In this document: positions 45,709 to 55,194 of the stretch, one piece after another
Numbering within the stretch: the stretch's first letter is position 1
Layout: every line of letters starts with the position of its first letter
Source: Candidatus Melainabacteria bacterium
Lineage (GTDB): Bacteria > Cyanobacteriota > Vampirovibrionia > Obscuribacterales > Obscuribacteraceae
Length of the DNA: 64,000 nucleotides
Direction of reading: 5' to 3'
Assembly (NCBI GenBank): GCA_003151275.1
Contig: PLXC01000189.1
Coordinates: forward strand, 16,318 to 80,317
Made by a program: the position numbers and the translations under genes
Notes under the pieces: model-generated
Database searches by the model: none
Told to the model about the DNA's origin: nothing
Seen by the model: only the letters and a program-made list of their open reading frames with translations

Positions 45709-46332
45709 ATGAGCAAAATCAAGGTCAAAGCATTGTTAGGAGCGGCCTTTGCCCTGACATTACAAGGGGTGGTTTGTAGCCAAAATGCTACAGCCGATAA
45801 CACTCATACGCCTTTACAACTTAGTCAACTCGACGCAAAATGCAATAATGGCGGGCCAGCCTCCGCTGCTTTTATGAATGTGCACGGAAGACAGGTTCTA
45901 GATTTGAAGGCGCAAGGAATTACGGGAACGGACGGCGAAGCCTTGGCCCGCGTAAATGTGGGAGGAAGAGGAATTATATTCCAGCGCATTGAGATTGGAT
46001 ACACTGGTGTGTGTCAATCGTCTCTTGGTTTTTTCGAAGCTGCTATAAGCTTCACACCACCAGGATCCTCGGTTAGTCAGGGCATCTCCTTTCGCTGTCC
46101 TGACATGCAGGTGCCAGGCCTTCCAGGATTGCTTATCATAACTCCCGCAACCATAGCAGCGGTCACTGGTGAGGGATCAATACCAGCCGGCTCCACATTG
46201 GATGGTATCAATCTCAATGTACAGGGCACGACCGCCACGCTTCAGGAAGGCTTCATTAGTTCAGTAAAAGTGAACAACATTAAGGTCGGGTTTGACCACA
46301 CAGCCCCGGCAGTTTTTTGCACCCCAGATTAG
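45709..46332 (+). CDS. Secreted hypothetical protein
   Basis: 207 residues from ATG 45709 (AAGGGA 8 nt upstream). A signal peptide with core LLGAAFALTLQGVVC is followed by a mature domain rich in Gly, Thr, Val and Ile, with beta-strand periodicity and four Cys spaced for possible disulfides. No family is recognised. It has no close neighbours on its strand. Confidence 0.72.
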   Translation: MSKIKVKALLGAAFALTLQGVVCSQNATADNTHTPLQLSQLDAKCNNGGPASAAFMNVHGRQVLDLKAQGITGTDGEALARVNVGGRGIIFQRIEIGYTGVCQSSLGFFEAAISFTPPGSSVSQGISFRCPDMQVPGLPGLLIITPATIAAVTGEGSIPAGSTLDGINLNVQGTTATLQEGFISSVKVNNIKVGFDHTAPAVFCTPD

Positions 46333-46927
46333 CGTCCCTCCGAGTTCCGCATATTAGGACATTCCGGTGTGCACCATTTCTGGTGCGCTGGCGTTACGAT
46401 GCAGAACAACTGCAACTTGCGCAAAGGTCGTTATCAGAGATAGGCGCAGAAGAGGTGAATTGGATGGATTGCTGCCTCCGCCATTGAGTATGGTGTATCA
46501 ATCACATTTCACCATTTTGAAAGTGACGGAACTGCTATGTTTACGATGCTTCGCTTTCGCTGACCATACCGGACTCCCCTTGCTCCTAGGTCTCACATGT
46601 GGCTTGGGCGTCGGAGCTTTCGTGCCCTTCTATTCACCGCTTTCATTACTTACTGGCAGCGCGGGCGGACTAAAATGCTGCCTGCCCTTCAATTGAGTGT
46701 ACACCGATGTCGCCGTTCCCTGCTCCATCAGGTTCTATAAATGTCACCGCTCCGGTGGGAATCCAATAAGAGCACTTATTTAACGAGCGGTTTACCTCTG
46801 ATTCAACAACACCGCTTTGCACCATATACGGTGCACGCACATGACGGCGATCAAGCAATTCTCTTTCTTCACGAATTCGACACAGTAGTCAAGTAACATT
46901 CGGTCATCTCCGATAAGAGACGTCGTC
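46333..46927. other. 595 bp region without a supported gene
   Basis: Frames of up to 109 codons exist on the plus strand (46367-46696), but the amino-acid composition is random-like and no ribosome-binding site is present. The region contains several GCACC/GGTGC inverted pieces, for example TGCACCATATACGGTGCA at 46816-46833, a palindrome with an A/T centre that may be a binding site. Confidence 0.4.
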
Positions 46928-48970
46928 ATGCATAGAAAGAAATTTCAGACATCTGGTCGATGCGTTAGTGGCGCAAATCCTGCCGAACGTTTTATCGTGA
47001 TTACTTTGTGCACAAGTCTTCTGTGGATGTCCAGCGAGCCATTCGCAGTCGCAGGAGCGATAGTCGCTAAGAGCAAGACGCCTGTCGATGTGAGGCGATT
47101 TGATGACACAAGTCAGAGTGGGGCCGTCCACGGAACGTCCGTGCACATTTCGCACGCGATATCGGCAAGCCCGACTTGGCACCCACTGTATGGTCAAGCG
47201 AAAGCAGACACCGCTCCAGCACCCAAGACTTTGCACGCAGGCATTCAGGAAAGTAGAAGCTTGAACTTCGGCGCCATATTGATCAAAGACAACAATGACT
47301 TTCCGAAAAATTATTTCGGCGTGCCGTTTCGCGTGGCAGTGGCAGCGGCACCGCAGCGCATTCATTTAGCGGAAAAAAGACCTGCTACAGCACCATCGTG
47401 TAAAACTATAATTCCTATCGCGCCCATATTGGTTGGCAACGTTCGACATCAAGCGCTAGCAGGGCAGGCTGAAAAGGACTTCATAGCTTTGACGGGTCTG
47501 CGAGCGAGCAAAGCCTTGACGGATCTGCGGACAAGCCAAGCGTTGATCGATCAGCAAGCAAGCAAAACTATAGCTGCAGAACAACAGCAACTACAGTCGC
47601 CTCTTCCCGTTAGCACCGGATCTGATGCCTCGGCACCAAATCGAGAACTGAACTCGCAACCGAGCTACCAATACCAACCTGGTTGGATGTCTTATCAAAC
47701 ATCCTCTCAAACCACGCATCATCAGTACGATTATAACGAACAACAAAGTCAAAGTAACTTCATTAGTCAACAGTCTACGCAGTACCAAACCGAACAAACA
47801 ATGCGCAGTAAAAAGAGTTCCTCCTCCAGCGGGTTAACCTTCCACTTAGGTGTACCGCATTCTGTTATTAGCTTCATACATCATGGTACTGGGCTGATCA
47901 ATCACGCCCAAAATTTCGTAAACGGAGCGGGTAATTTTGCATCTGGTGCAATTATTAAAATCGGCTCTCCGATTGACAAAGTGAGTATGCTCGCGTCAAG
48001 CGAATTAGATAAGATCGATGTAGCAGTATCCACACGAATCGACCGAGTTCAACAATCAGTGTCGAAGCGTGTACGCAAAGTGACCACTAAAGTCGCCACC
48101 CGTGTCGACAATACTGTGCGAAAAGCCGGCTCTGCGGGATACGACACGACAAAGTGGACAGTGAATCAAGTCTGGCATCCAGGCTGGCTGCAGCAAATAT
48201 CGAATAAAGTCCCTCCCGCTAATTCGACAGCTGTCATCACTGAGGCGCCGCCGCAAGATAATGTGCAAGCGGTGACACCAGATCCTAGCGCCTCTGTTGA
48301 GCCTGCGCAGCCTACTTCTAATGTGGTGACAATTACGCCAATCGCTCAAGGTGAAAGTATCACGCCTATAAGTGTGATTGCCGCCCCTGATCCAGTAGCA
48401 CTAAATGTGGTAGCAAAGCGAGGGCCTTTCGTCACTCCAAGTGAAGGAATTCTGGCAGTGCCACCTCGACATTTGTCCCAAATAGACGTCAATTGGGATG
48501 CCTGGTATCGAACGTTGTTATCACAAGCCTGTATTGATTGGTCTTCAAATGAAACGCTACCAGGAAGAGTGGATCTTTTGGTGACCGTACGCGCCGATGG
48601 TCAGGTCGCGTGTGAACCGGCGTCCGATGCAAAATCATTGGCTTACAGCAAAACTTTGAACGGTATCTCTGAATCCGGATCGCCAGTGGACGCGGCGGCA
48701 ATGCTAAAACGCGCGGAAACGGCGGTTCATGCGCTCTCCCAAAACCCAATTTCTCATTTTCCCATTAACACAAAACGCAGAAATGTAACTTTCGAAGTGG
48801 TTTTCGTTAGCACCGCTGATGGTGTGCCAAATTACGTCCATGCCTGCGCCCCGGATATCGAACACGTGGTTGTAATCAGTTTGAATGGAATGAAAAATTA
48901 CAACTCTTACCGCTTTGGCAAAGAACTTTCACTTTTCGCTCCCCGCCCGAATCGGTATCGCAATTCTTAG
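46928..48970 (+). CDS. Secreted Gln/Ser-rich protein with TonB-C-like domain
   Basis: 680 residues. The N-terminus has a signal-like hydrophobic stretch (RFIVITLCTSLLWMSS). A Q/S/T/Y-rich region (about 205-300) and an amphipathic helical part with repeated DxVxxRVD units follow (residues 350-405). The last 150 residues look like a TonB C-terminal fold: VNWDAWYRTLL, then LLVTVRADGQVAC and RNVTFEVVF. TonB-C-like domains elsewhere bind peptidoglycan or partner proteins and need not mean energy transduction. Start ATG; no strong RBS noted. Confidence 0.7.
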   Translation: MHRKKFQTSGRCVSGANPAERFIVITLCTSLLWMSSEPFAVAGAIVAKSKTPVDVRRFDDTSQSGAVHGTSVHISHAISASPTWHPLYGQAKADTAPAPKTLHAGIQESRSLNFGAILIKDNNDFPKNYFGVPFRVAVAAAPQRIHLAEKRPATAPSCKTIIPIAPILVGNVRHQALAGQAEKDFIALTGLRASKALTDLRTSQALIDQQASKTIAAEQQQLQSPLPVSTGSDASAPNRELNSQPSYQYQPGWMSYQTSSQTTHHQYDYNEQQSQSNFISQQSTQYQTEQTMRSKKSSSSSGLTFHLGVPHSVISFIHHGTGLINHAQNFVNGAGNFASGAIIKIGSPIDKVSMLASSELDKIDVAVSTRIDRVQQSVSKRVRKVTTKVATRVDNTVRKAGSAGYDTTKWTVNQVWHPGWLQQISNKVPPANSTAVITEAPPQDNVQAVTPDPSASVEPAQPTSNVVTITPIAQGESITPISVIAAPDPVALNVVAKRGPFVTPSEGILAVPPRHLSQIDVNWDAWYRTLLSQACIDWSSNETLPGRVDLLVTVRADGQVACEPASDAKSLAYSKTLNGISESGSPVDAAAMLKRAETAVHALSQNPISHFPINTKRRNVTFEVVFVSTADGVPNYVHACAPDIEHVVVISLNGMKNYNSYRFGKELSLFAPRPNRYRNS

Positions 48971-49034
48971 CAGTGTGTAATACTCAGTGTCAATGCGATA
49001 AGCTTGCATCCGTGCGCATATTCACAGAGGAAAC

Positions 49035-49706
49035 TTGAAAGCATCGTTCTTAGCTGTAGTGGTGTTATCGTGCCTCTGTTGCGAGGCGATCGCCGATACG
49101 CGTGCCAACGCTATTGCACTCTACAATGCGCACAAGTACAAAGAAGCGATCATCCTGTTTGAAAGCCATTACGACGCGACGTTCAACGACGCGTCTGATG
49201 CTTACTACTATGCCCTGAGCCTAACTGCAGCTGGTCAGACTGGTCGGGGAGTGAAAGTCTGCGAGGACATCGTAAGAAGACACCCTACTTCGCAATCCGC
49301 TAAATTGGCCAAGATTGCGATAGTTCGTTGGCAGAAGAACATTCTCACTCCGGAACTGCCGTCGGAACTAGGGATCGTTGGACTCAAATTTCAAATCGGC
49401 AAACAACAAGATTTTCTTGGCAAGCTGCAGGAGCAGGAGCAGGTTTTGATTAACAATGTCTTTTCCGGAGGACCAGCAGCAAAGGCATTTAGAAATGGGG
49501 ACATCCTCCTGAAGGTTGACGACGTGCCCGTAGACGGCTTGACTAAAGAGGAAATTTATCAATTGATTATTGGAAAACCTAACACACCTGTGAGCCTTAC
49601 AGTGCTGCGCAATAAAGAGACAATAACCAAAACTATTACTCGAATGTCTCTGTCGGAATTTTCGAAAGTTCAAGAGCAGATCGCAAAAGAGTACGCCCAA
49701 AACTAA
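49035..49706 (+). CDS. Secreted TPR-PDZ protein
   Basis: 223 residues with signal peptide (FLAVVVLSCLCCEAIAD), two TPR-like helical hairpins (residues 25-100) and a C-terminal PDZ domain: VLINNVFSGGPAAKAFRNGDILLKV broken over 134-170, followed by PVSLTVLRNKE. There is no protease domain. TTG start with GAGGAAAC about 6 nt upstream. Probably a periplasmic adaptor that binds C-terminal peptides. It lies between two large genes of the accessory region. Confidence 0.8.
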   Translation: MKASFLAVVVLSCLCCEAIADTRANAIALYNAHKYKEAIILFESHYDATFNDASDAYYYALSLTAAGQTGRGVKVCEDIVRRHPTSQSAKLAKIAIVRWQKNILTPELPSELGIVGLKFQIGKQQDFLGKLQEQEQVLINNVFSGGPAAKAFRNGDILLKVDDVPVDGLTKEEIYQLIIGKPNTPVSLTVLRNKETITKTITRMSLSEFSKVQEQIAKEYAQN

Positions 49707-49823
49707 GTTCAACCTGAGCCTGTTGCATACCCCCGGGCGCTAAGGCACGCCCACGTTAGGAAGGCGGGCGAGCGGGTACGTAATGGATACGTCCACCGGT
49801 ATCCCCGCATCGACCGCAGTACC

Positions 49824-52800
49824 ATGGCAAACAACCTGTCCTCAAATACAGAGCAAGGCAGTCTGCGCGCAAACGACGCCCCAAAAGTAGATGATCAGTC
49901 ATCTCACCAGAATTTGTTCAAAGAATTTGTAAGCTCTGCAGCCTACTCGGGTTTAGAGCAACCCGCACTCGGGGTGGCGCAGTTCTTTGGTAATGATGCG
50001 ACCAAAAAGGTGACAGGCTTTTTCAATGAATTCGGGGTTGAAGCCTCCAAGCCCCAAGAATTCAAATCAGCTGGATGGTTCGCCCAGACCGTGGGCGGGG
50101 CAGTTGGAATGCTAGTGCCCTTTACCCTGACCAAGTCAGCATTGGGAAGAGCGGGTGTCTTTGGAGAAGCAGCTTCGGCAGAATCCGGATTATTGTCCAG
50201 CCGATCGGCTATAGGTTTGACGCTTAAAGAATCGGCGATAACAGGATTTGCCTACGGATCACTCCTGACGCCAAGCAAGCAAACCGACAGTACAGGCACA
50301 CTACTCACCGACAGGCTAGTGGGAGGCATCGGCAGTGCGGCAACGTTCACATCATTAACCGCAGGCAGCCTCGGGCTTGGGCGACTAGCTGAGACCAGCG
50401 TGGCTGGCAAAATCGGCTTGACCGCGACACTGAGAGACCCAATTGTCTCGGGCGCGCTGGCTGGGTTACCGGGTGGAATTGTAAGTAGTGAATACGATTC
50501 GCTGACCAAGAATCACACCTTCGCCTCTGGGTCCGAACTGGAGCAGTCCATGTTAGGTATGGCCGTCGTGGGCGGCGTATTCGGCGCGAAAGCTGTCGTG
50601 GCGCCACACATGGTAGGAGGCGCCACCTCGATTGCAGAGAACTTGCGCAGCCGATTCAACACTCCCCAAATCGAATCCCAATCGCAATTCCCCGGTGGCA
50701 CCGGCCGTGATATCACAGGGACTTTGCCGATAATCGAAAATCGAGCCGAAACAACTGCAAAACTTCCAGATGCAAGTGCCAAACCGCCTGTAGAACTATT
50801 GCCTGAGGAACAAGCTCTTTGGACGAATATCAACAAAGCAAAAACCATTGATGATTGGAGGCAAGCATCCAGCCAGGTTCAAGATGTTCGTTCAGAGACC
50901 AGTGCGTGGTTCCACGAAAGCCTGGATCGACAGGCGAATTCGCTCAGTACTTCGGAGCTGCAAGCACTGTGGCCCGAGCTTTTGAAAGAAGATCCGCACC
51001 AAGCGTATAGGATTGCCAAACAAATTGGACCAACCCGCACCACCGAACTGTGGAAGAGTCAACTTGAATCAGTTAAACAAAATGGTGACACGCAGCTTGC
51101 AGATGATCTGGCAAAGACAATGGTGTTTGTCGAGCCCACAGCTCAATTGGACAGCCTGAAGAGCTTGCTGCAACTTGAGAAACCGCCTGCGGCTGTGAAC
51201 ATGGCATCATCGCTACTCTCTGCTGAAAATCAAATTCCAGCCGCAAAAACGCTGGTCGAACATGGCATTCAGCCTTATTTTGAATTGTCGAGAGCAAGTG
51301 CATCAGACTGGTCAAAATGGATTTTTGACAACGCTCCGGGTGAGACACGACTCGGGCTACTTAACCAATTAGGTCGAAAAGTAAGCGGCACCGCACGATC
51401 TTCTCCTGAAGACGTCAACGAAATATTTCACCTGGCTCAAGAAAAAGCTGTCCCAAGTGAATTCGAATCGCTGCGCAATATGTTGAAGGGCGTTGACCCA
51501 CGCCAAGAAGGCGCAGATAACGTTGGTATTCGCAAGGCGGCACTAGATTCGCTGGATCCGAAGTTCATCAGTCGGCTACTTTTTTACGAAGGCAACTGGA
51601 ATGCCAGCGATCAAATCGCACAGCAAAATCCTGAGTTGATCAAGGCACTAGCTGTCAACAGTCGCATGAGTGGCAGCTTGCAGCGCAGCGAAATTCTCAC
51701 TTCGCTAATGACTGCGGAGCCTCCTATAACAGCTACAGGGTTGGCTGAGTCATTGAGCAACCTGGCTCAAAGAGGGATGATCGAAGGAAAGAAATTTCCG
51801 CTAACTTATGGCGATTTGGAAGCACTCGCTGAACATAGTGTTGTACCTGCACCAAATGAGGTGGCACCATTATTGACCAGTTTGCGGCAGGACGTGTTGC
51901 AAACCTTCGGCATGGATCAAAGCGGACCGCAACAAATCAGCTCAGCACGTCTTCTTTCTGCAATGACACTTGCAAGAACATTTGGTAAGAATGCTCCCGA
52001 ATTGTTCCAGACCGAATTTAAAGAGCCGATCGAATCAGCTATGGCTGATTCCAGCTTATCTTATGAACGCCGATTGGAAGCGGCTCGCGTGCTCGGCGAG
52101 TTACAACGCGGTGGATTTGGTGCAGCCGATTCGATCCATATGCCTGAACTTAGAATGGGCAAACTTGCCGAACTAACTCTGCGGCAACAGACGGAGATGC
52201 GCACCACTGTTGAAGCGGCTTTGTCAGATCGCGCCACGATAGCACAACTCCTCGGTGATGGACCTCTAGGTCGATTGATACCGTCAGTATTTGGCATGTC
52301 CTCAGAGGGAGGAATTGTCGGTCGGAAACAACATCAAGCTCACGACTCTACGGTTGATGTGCACTTGTTGGACGTCACCGAGAAAGCGGGAAAGGATCCC
52401 CGGTTCGCAAATCTTTTGCCAAAGGACCAGCTAAACACCCTCTGGGCCTCCTTCCTGCACGATGTTGCGAAACGCGAAAACATGGTTGACTACGACCATG
52501 GCTGGACATCGACCAGTACAGCCTGGGGCGTGTTGCGCACCTTAGGTTATCCGGATGCGCAGATCCAGCGTATTACTGACATCATGAGTCGTGACTTTAA
52601 TTTGAGCTACGATCCTGAGACAAAAAATTCAGTCAGATTTGCCAATCAAAATACTTTAGATGATGTAGTGACAGCGTATCGCGCGCCTGGCGCACTAGAT
52701 ATGGTATCAATTTTGAACAGTTCGGATATCAAATCAGTGAAGGCAGATGGAAGTTGGTATACGCCGGATGTGGTTACAGAACTCGAAACTATCAGCAACA

Positions 52801-53654
52801 TGGCCCAGGATCGTGTCGATCTGTTAAACAAGCACCTTTTGCCAATTCTTACGACCGAGCTACCCAAAGGCTTCGGCATCCACCAGATGTCCGATTACAA
52901 TGTTCTGGCACATACAACACCGGATCTTACAGGACAACTCCTGCAACACAGATCGACGATCGAGTCCCCAGAATTCTCAATGTCAGTGTCGCTAGTAACG
53001 CCTGAGCATCAGATGCTCTATTCGAACGAATCACCGGTGGTGGCACTAGTAAATGGTCCCTTCGAACACATAGCACAGGCGCATCGGGGCAATCTGTCTA
53101 CAGGGCAGTCTGTGGGCTGGGACGGACACGTTGAGCTTGTGAGAAGATGGGCAACTGACTATCGCGCTAGCAGATTAGCTGAGGAAGCAGAAAGTCGTTT
53201 GACGGCACTGAACATTCCACCGGATTCACATACACCTGCAGAAAATTACCCAAGACTGGCAAATATGCGACGCGTGTTGTCACAATTTGAAAACCTTAAC
53301 GAACTGACTCAAGCGGCTGGGCAAGATAATCCATACGTGGTCGCAGCCACGGAAATCAACAAGATGCTAACAACAGAACGCGATGGCACGGCACTCAAAA
53401 CTCATAACGAGATCAAAATAAACAATCCAATTCTTTCAGGCATTGGACTCATGCGCACCAAAAATCAACCAGTGTTCTTCGAGGGAATGCCCAATAGCGG
53501 ACTCCAGGAACTGTGGCATGGACAGGTTCCTGATTGGGTTCAATCAGGCGCACAGGGGACCGCTCCCGAAGGCGCACTAGTTGTTCCCCAAACACTGATT
53601 GACGCCGCCAAGGCGAGCGACTTGCCGTTGGTAATTCTGAACAGCAAACACTGA
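49824..53654 (+). CDS. 1276-residue protein: hydrophobic module, alpha-solenoid and HD domain
   Basis: Residues about 30-260 form the same Gly/Ala-rich module as the GH130 fusion, sharing FKEFVSSA, LLTPSK...LLTDRL and ASGSELEQS. Residues 310-830 are a long alpha-helical region with solenoid periodicity. An HD-domain follows: H840-D841, FLHDVAKRE (H879-D880) and DHGW (H892), enough for metal binding as in HD phosphohydrolases. The C-terminal 100 residues form a compact domain (KINNPILSGIGLMRTKNQ, FFEGMP, EGALVVPQTLIDAAK) of no known family. No signal peptide is seen. The ATG has no clear ribosome-binding site. Confidence 0.7.
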   Translation: MANNLSSNTEQGSLRANDAPKVDDQSSHQNLFKEFVSSAAYSGLEQPALGVAQFFGNDATKKVTGFFNEFGVEASKPQEFKSAGWFAQTVGGAVGMLVPFTLTKSALGRAGVFGEAASAESGLLSSRSAIGLTLKESAITGFAYGSLLTPSKQTDSTGTLLTDRLVGGIGSAATFTSLTAGSLGLGRLAETSVAGKIGLTATLRDPIVSGALAGLPGGIVSSEYDSLTKNHTFASGSELEQSMLGMAVVGGVFGAKAVVAPHMVGGATSIAENLRSRFNTPQIESQSQFPGGTGRDITGTLPIIENRAETTAKLPDASAKPPVELLPEEQALWTNINKAKTIDDWRQASSQVQDVRSETSAWFHESLDRQANSLSTSELQALWPELLKEDPHQAYRIAKQIGPTRTTELWKSQLESVKQNGDTQLADDLAKTMVFVEPTAQLDSLKSLLQLEKPPAAVNMASSLLSAENQIPAAKTLVEHGIQPYFELSRASASDWSKWIFDNAPGETRLGLLNQLGRKVSGTARSSPEDVNEIFHLAQEKAVPSEFESLRNMLKGVDPRQEGADNVGIRKAALDSLDPKFISRLLFYEGNWNASDQIAQQNPELIKALAVNSRMSGSLQRSEILTSLMTAEPPITATGLAESLSNLAQRGMIEGKKFPLTYGDLEALAEHSVVPAPNEVAPLLTSLRQDVLQTFGMDQSGPQQISSARLLSAMTLARTFGKNAPELFQTEFKEPIESAMADSSLSYERRLEAARVLGELQRGGFGAADSIHMPELRMGKLAELTLRQQTEMRTTVEAALSDRATIAQLLGDGPLGRLIPSVFGMSSEGGIVGRKQHQAHDSTVDVHLLDVTEKAGKDPRFANLLPKDQLNTLWASFLHDVAKRENMVDYDHGWTSTSTAWGVLRTLGYPDAQIQRITDIMSRDFNLSYDPETKNSVRFANQNTLDDVVTAYRAPGALDMVSILNSSDIKSVKADGSWYTPDVVTELETISNMAQDRVDLLNKHLLPILTTELPKGFGIHQMSDYNVLAHTTPDLTGQLLQHRSTIESPEFSMSVSLVTPEHQMLYSNESPVVALVNGPFEHIAQAHRGNLSTGQSVGWDGHVELVRRWATDYRASRLAEEAESRLTALNIPPDSHTPAENYPRLANMRRVLSQFENLNELTQAAGQDNPYVVAATEINKMLTTERDGTALKTHNEIKINNPILSGIGLMRTKNQPVFFEGMPNSGLQELWHGQVPDWVQSGAQGTAPEGALVVPQTLIDAAKASDLPLVILNSKH

Positions 53655-53732
53655 ACTATTTGCCATTTGCTGGCAGAGAAAAGTGCAGAAGCCGAACTAA
53701 GATTTGAACTGAGATTTGTAAGATATTAGACC

Positions 53733-54875
53733 TCAGATCGCTTCCGATTCAAAGGCTCGCAGGTCCTGTAATAGGTCGCTAGCCGATTGATAGCGATCTG
53801 TAGGATCGTCGGCAAGGCAGCGCACCACTAACGGTTCTAACCGAGCAGCTATGCCCCGAAGGCGAGGGAAAGGAATTGGTTTTTTGGCGCGATTAAAACT
53901 TGGCTCTGAGCCTGTGAGCATTTCATACATCAAACAACCAAGCGAGAATAGGTCTGAACGAAAATCCGGATCGTGCCCACCGCGTTCTTCCGGACTAGCG
54001 CTAGGACGCAATGCATCGCAGCTGAAAGGCAACTGCCACCTCAGGGCCGATGTCACTGAAAAATCGATGATCTTGGCTAGAAATATATTCGATGAAATTG
54101 GTGACGCAATTATCTTGTTGGCGCTAAGTCTGCCATGAACGACATTAAGTTGATGAGCGTATACCAGGGCCTCACAAAGTTGACTGAACAACGGTACGGG
54201 CTCAATCACCGTATCCTGAGTGATCAATTCTCGCAAACTCCAGCCCGGAACATATTGGCTCACCAAATACGGTGCTCCATTACCGGCAATGCCATAGTCG
54301 TACAGAGCGGCAATGTTCGGATGTGTCAATTCCATAACCATTGCAGCTTCTTGCAAAAAGATTTTGTTAGCGAATCTGCTGTTTAACAAATTCTTTTCGA
54401 GAACCTTTATGGTGACTGCGCCATGAAACCAACTCATACTGGCGCGAAAAATTATGCTTGAAGCTGTAGTGGCGATCAGTCCGTCATTTCGATATCCTAG
54501 TGACACAAAGTCCGGACTGAAGTGAGGGTGTAGATCCGCAATGCGCTGGTCCGGACTGAATTGAGGGTCTCGATTGGCGATGCAGTGGTCCGGACTGAAT
54601 CGAAGGTCTCGATCCGCGATGCGCTGATCCGGCAAAGCGCTGTCATCTAGCACAGATGGAACGTTCCTGTCACTAACCACCAATTCAGTAGCATTACTTT
54701 TCACCGCCATATGCAAGTTCGATTCAGTGCGTTTCTTATCCACGGCAACGAATCGAATCCTGCGAACTTGTTCGTCGTTTGAAGAATGTGCCTGAACTCT
54801 GCGCGCGCAGCTACCGCACTGTTCTGAAACACTACAAGCAAGGCATGCTGGTCCGACAAAACGAGGTTTGTTCAT
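53733..54875 (-). CDS. Probable pseudokinase with Cys-rich head and tandem repeats
   Basis: 380 residues. A Cys cluster at 11-23 (CLACSVSEQCGSC) may bind zinc. Three exact-length 13-residue repeats follow (83-121, DQRIADRDLRFSP and variants). The kinase-like domain (about 125-380) keeps Lys157 in VTIK and the C-lobe, but the Gly-rich loop is lost (LIATTASS). The catalytic loop reads VVHGRLSANKI with no HRD Asp, and DFG is DFS (271-273). It therefore probably cannot phosphorylate in the usual way. It is divergent from the SGNH gene. Confidence 0.8.
   Translation of the reverse strand: MNKPRFVGPACLACSVSEQCGSCARRVQAHSSNDEQVRRIRFVAVDKKRTESNLHMAVKSNATELVVSDRNVPSVLDDSALPDQRIADRDLRFSPDHCIANRDPQFSPDQRIADLHPHFSPDFVSLGYRNDGLIATTASSIIFRASMSWFHGAVTIKVLEKNLLNSRFANKIFLQEAAMVMELTHPNIAALYDYGIAGNGAPYLVSQYVPGWSLRELITQDTVIEPVPLFSQLCEALVYAHQLNVVHGRLSANKIIASPISSNIFLAKIIDFSVTSALRWQLPFSCDALRPSASPEERGGHDPDFRSDLFSLGCLMYEMLTGSEPSFNRAKKPIPFPRLRGIAARLEPLVVRCLADDPTDRYQSASDLLQDLRAFESEAI
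54513..54629 (-). repeat. Three 39-bp tandem repeats in the pseudokinase gene
   Basis: Each 39-bp unit encodes 13 residues ending in FSP: residues 83-95, 96-108 and 109-121. TGGTCCGGACTGAAT occurs in each junction. Near-exact nucleotide identity suggests recent expansion. Confidence 0.85.
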
Positions 54876-55194
54876 ATAGGGGTTCCGGTGGACAACTGCC
54901 TGGAGAGCAATTGGCGAGAGTTATATTTAGGGCAGTGTCAGAATATAGACTTGTCGTGTCATTTTCGTGGCATGGAAATTGCGCGAACAAGTCGTCATCA
55001 CAATCAAATATGTGACGCTCTTAATTTTTCCACCAAAAATGAAATGTCGTCAGTCCCGAACATCTAAGACCAGAACGGACCTGCCTTTGAACCATTATAA
55101 GAACGAGCTAAGAATGCGAAACGGCAAGATTTAGCAGAAATAGCCGATAAAACCGCTGTTGTCAAAATCATTTAATGGGCGCTGGAGCGGGTTT
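54876..55194. other. Divergent intergenic region, pseudokinase / SGNH gene
   Basis: 319 bp with no supported gene. It should hold both promoters. No clear sigma-70 pair or hairpin stands out. Confidence 0.35.

Noticed and set aside
46367..46696. 109-codon plus-strand frame
   Set aside because: GTG start without ribosome-binding site, random-like composition rich in Cys, Arg and Leu, and no recognisable domain.
54513..54629. CRISPR array
   Set aside because: Three contiguous 39-bp units are in frame within a protein, with no spacers between them.
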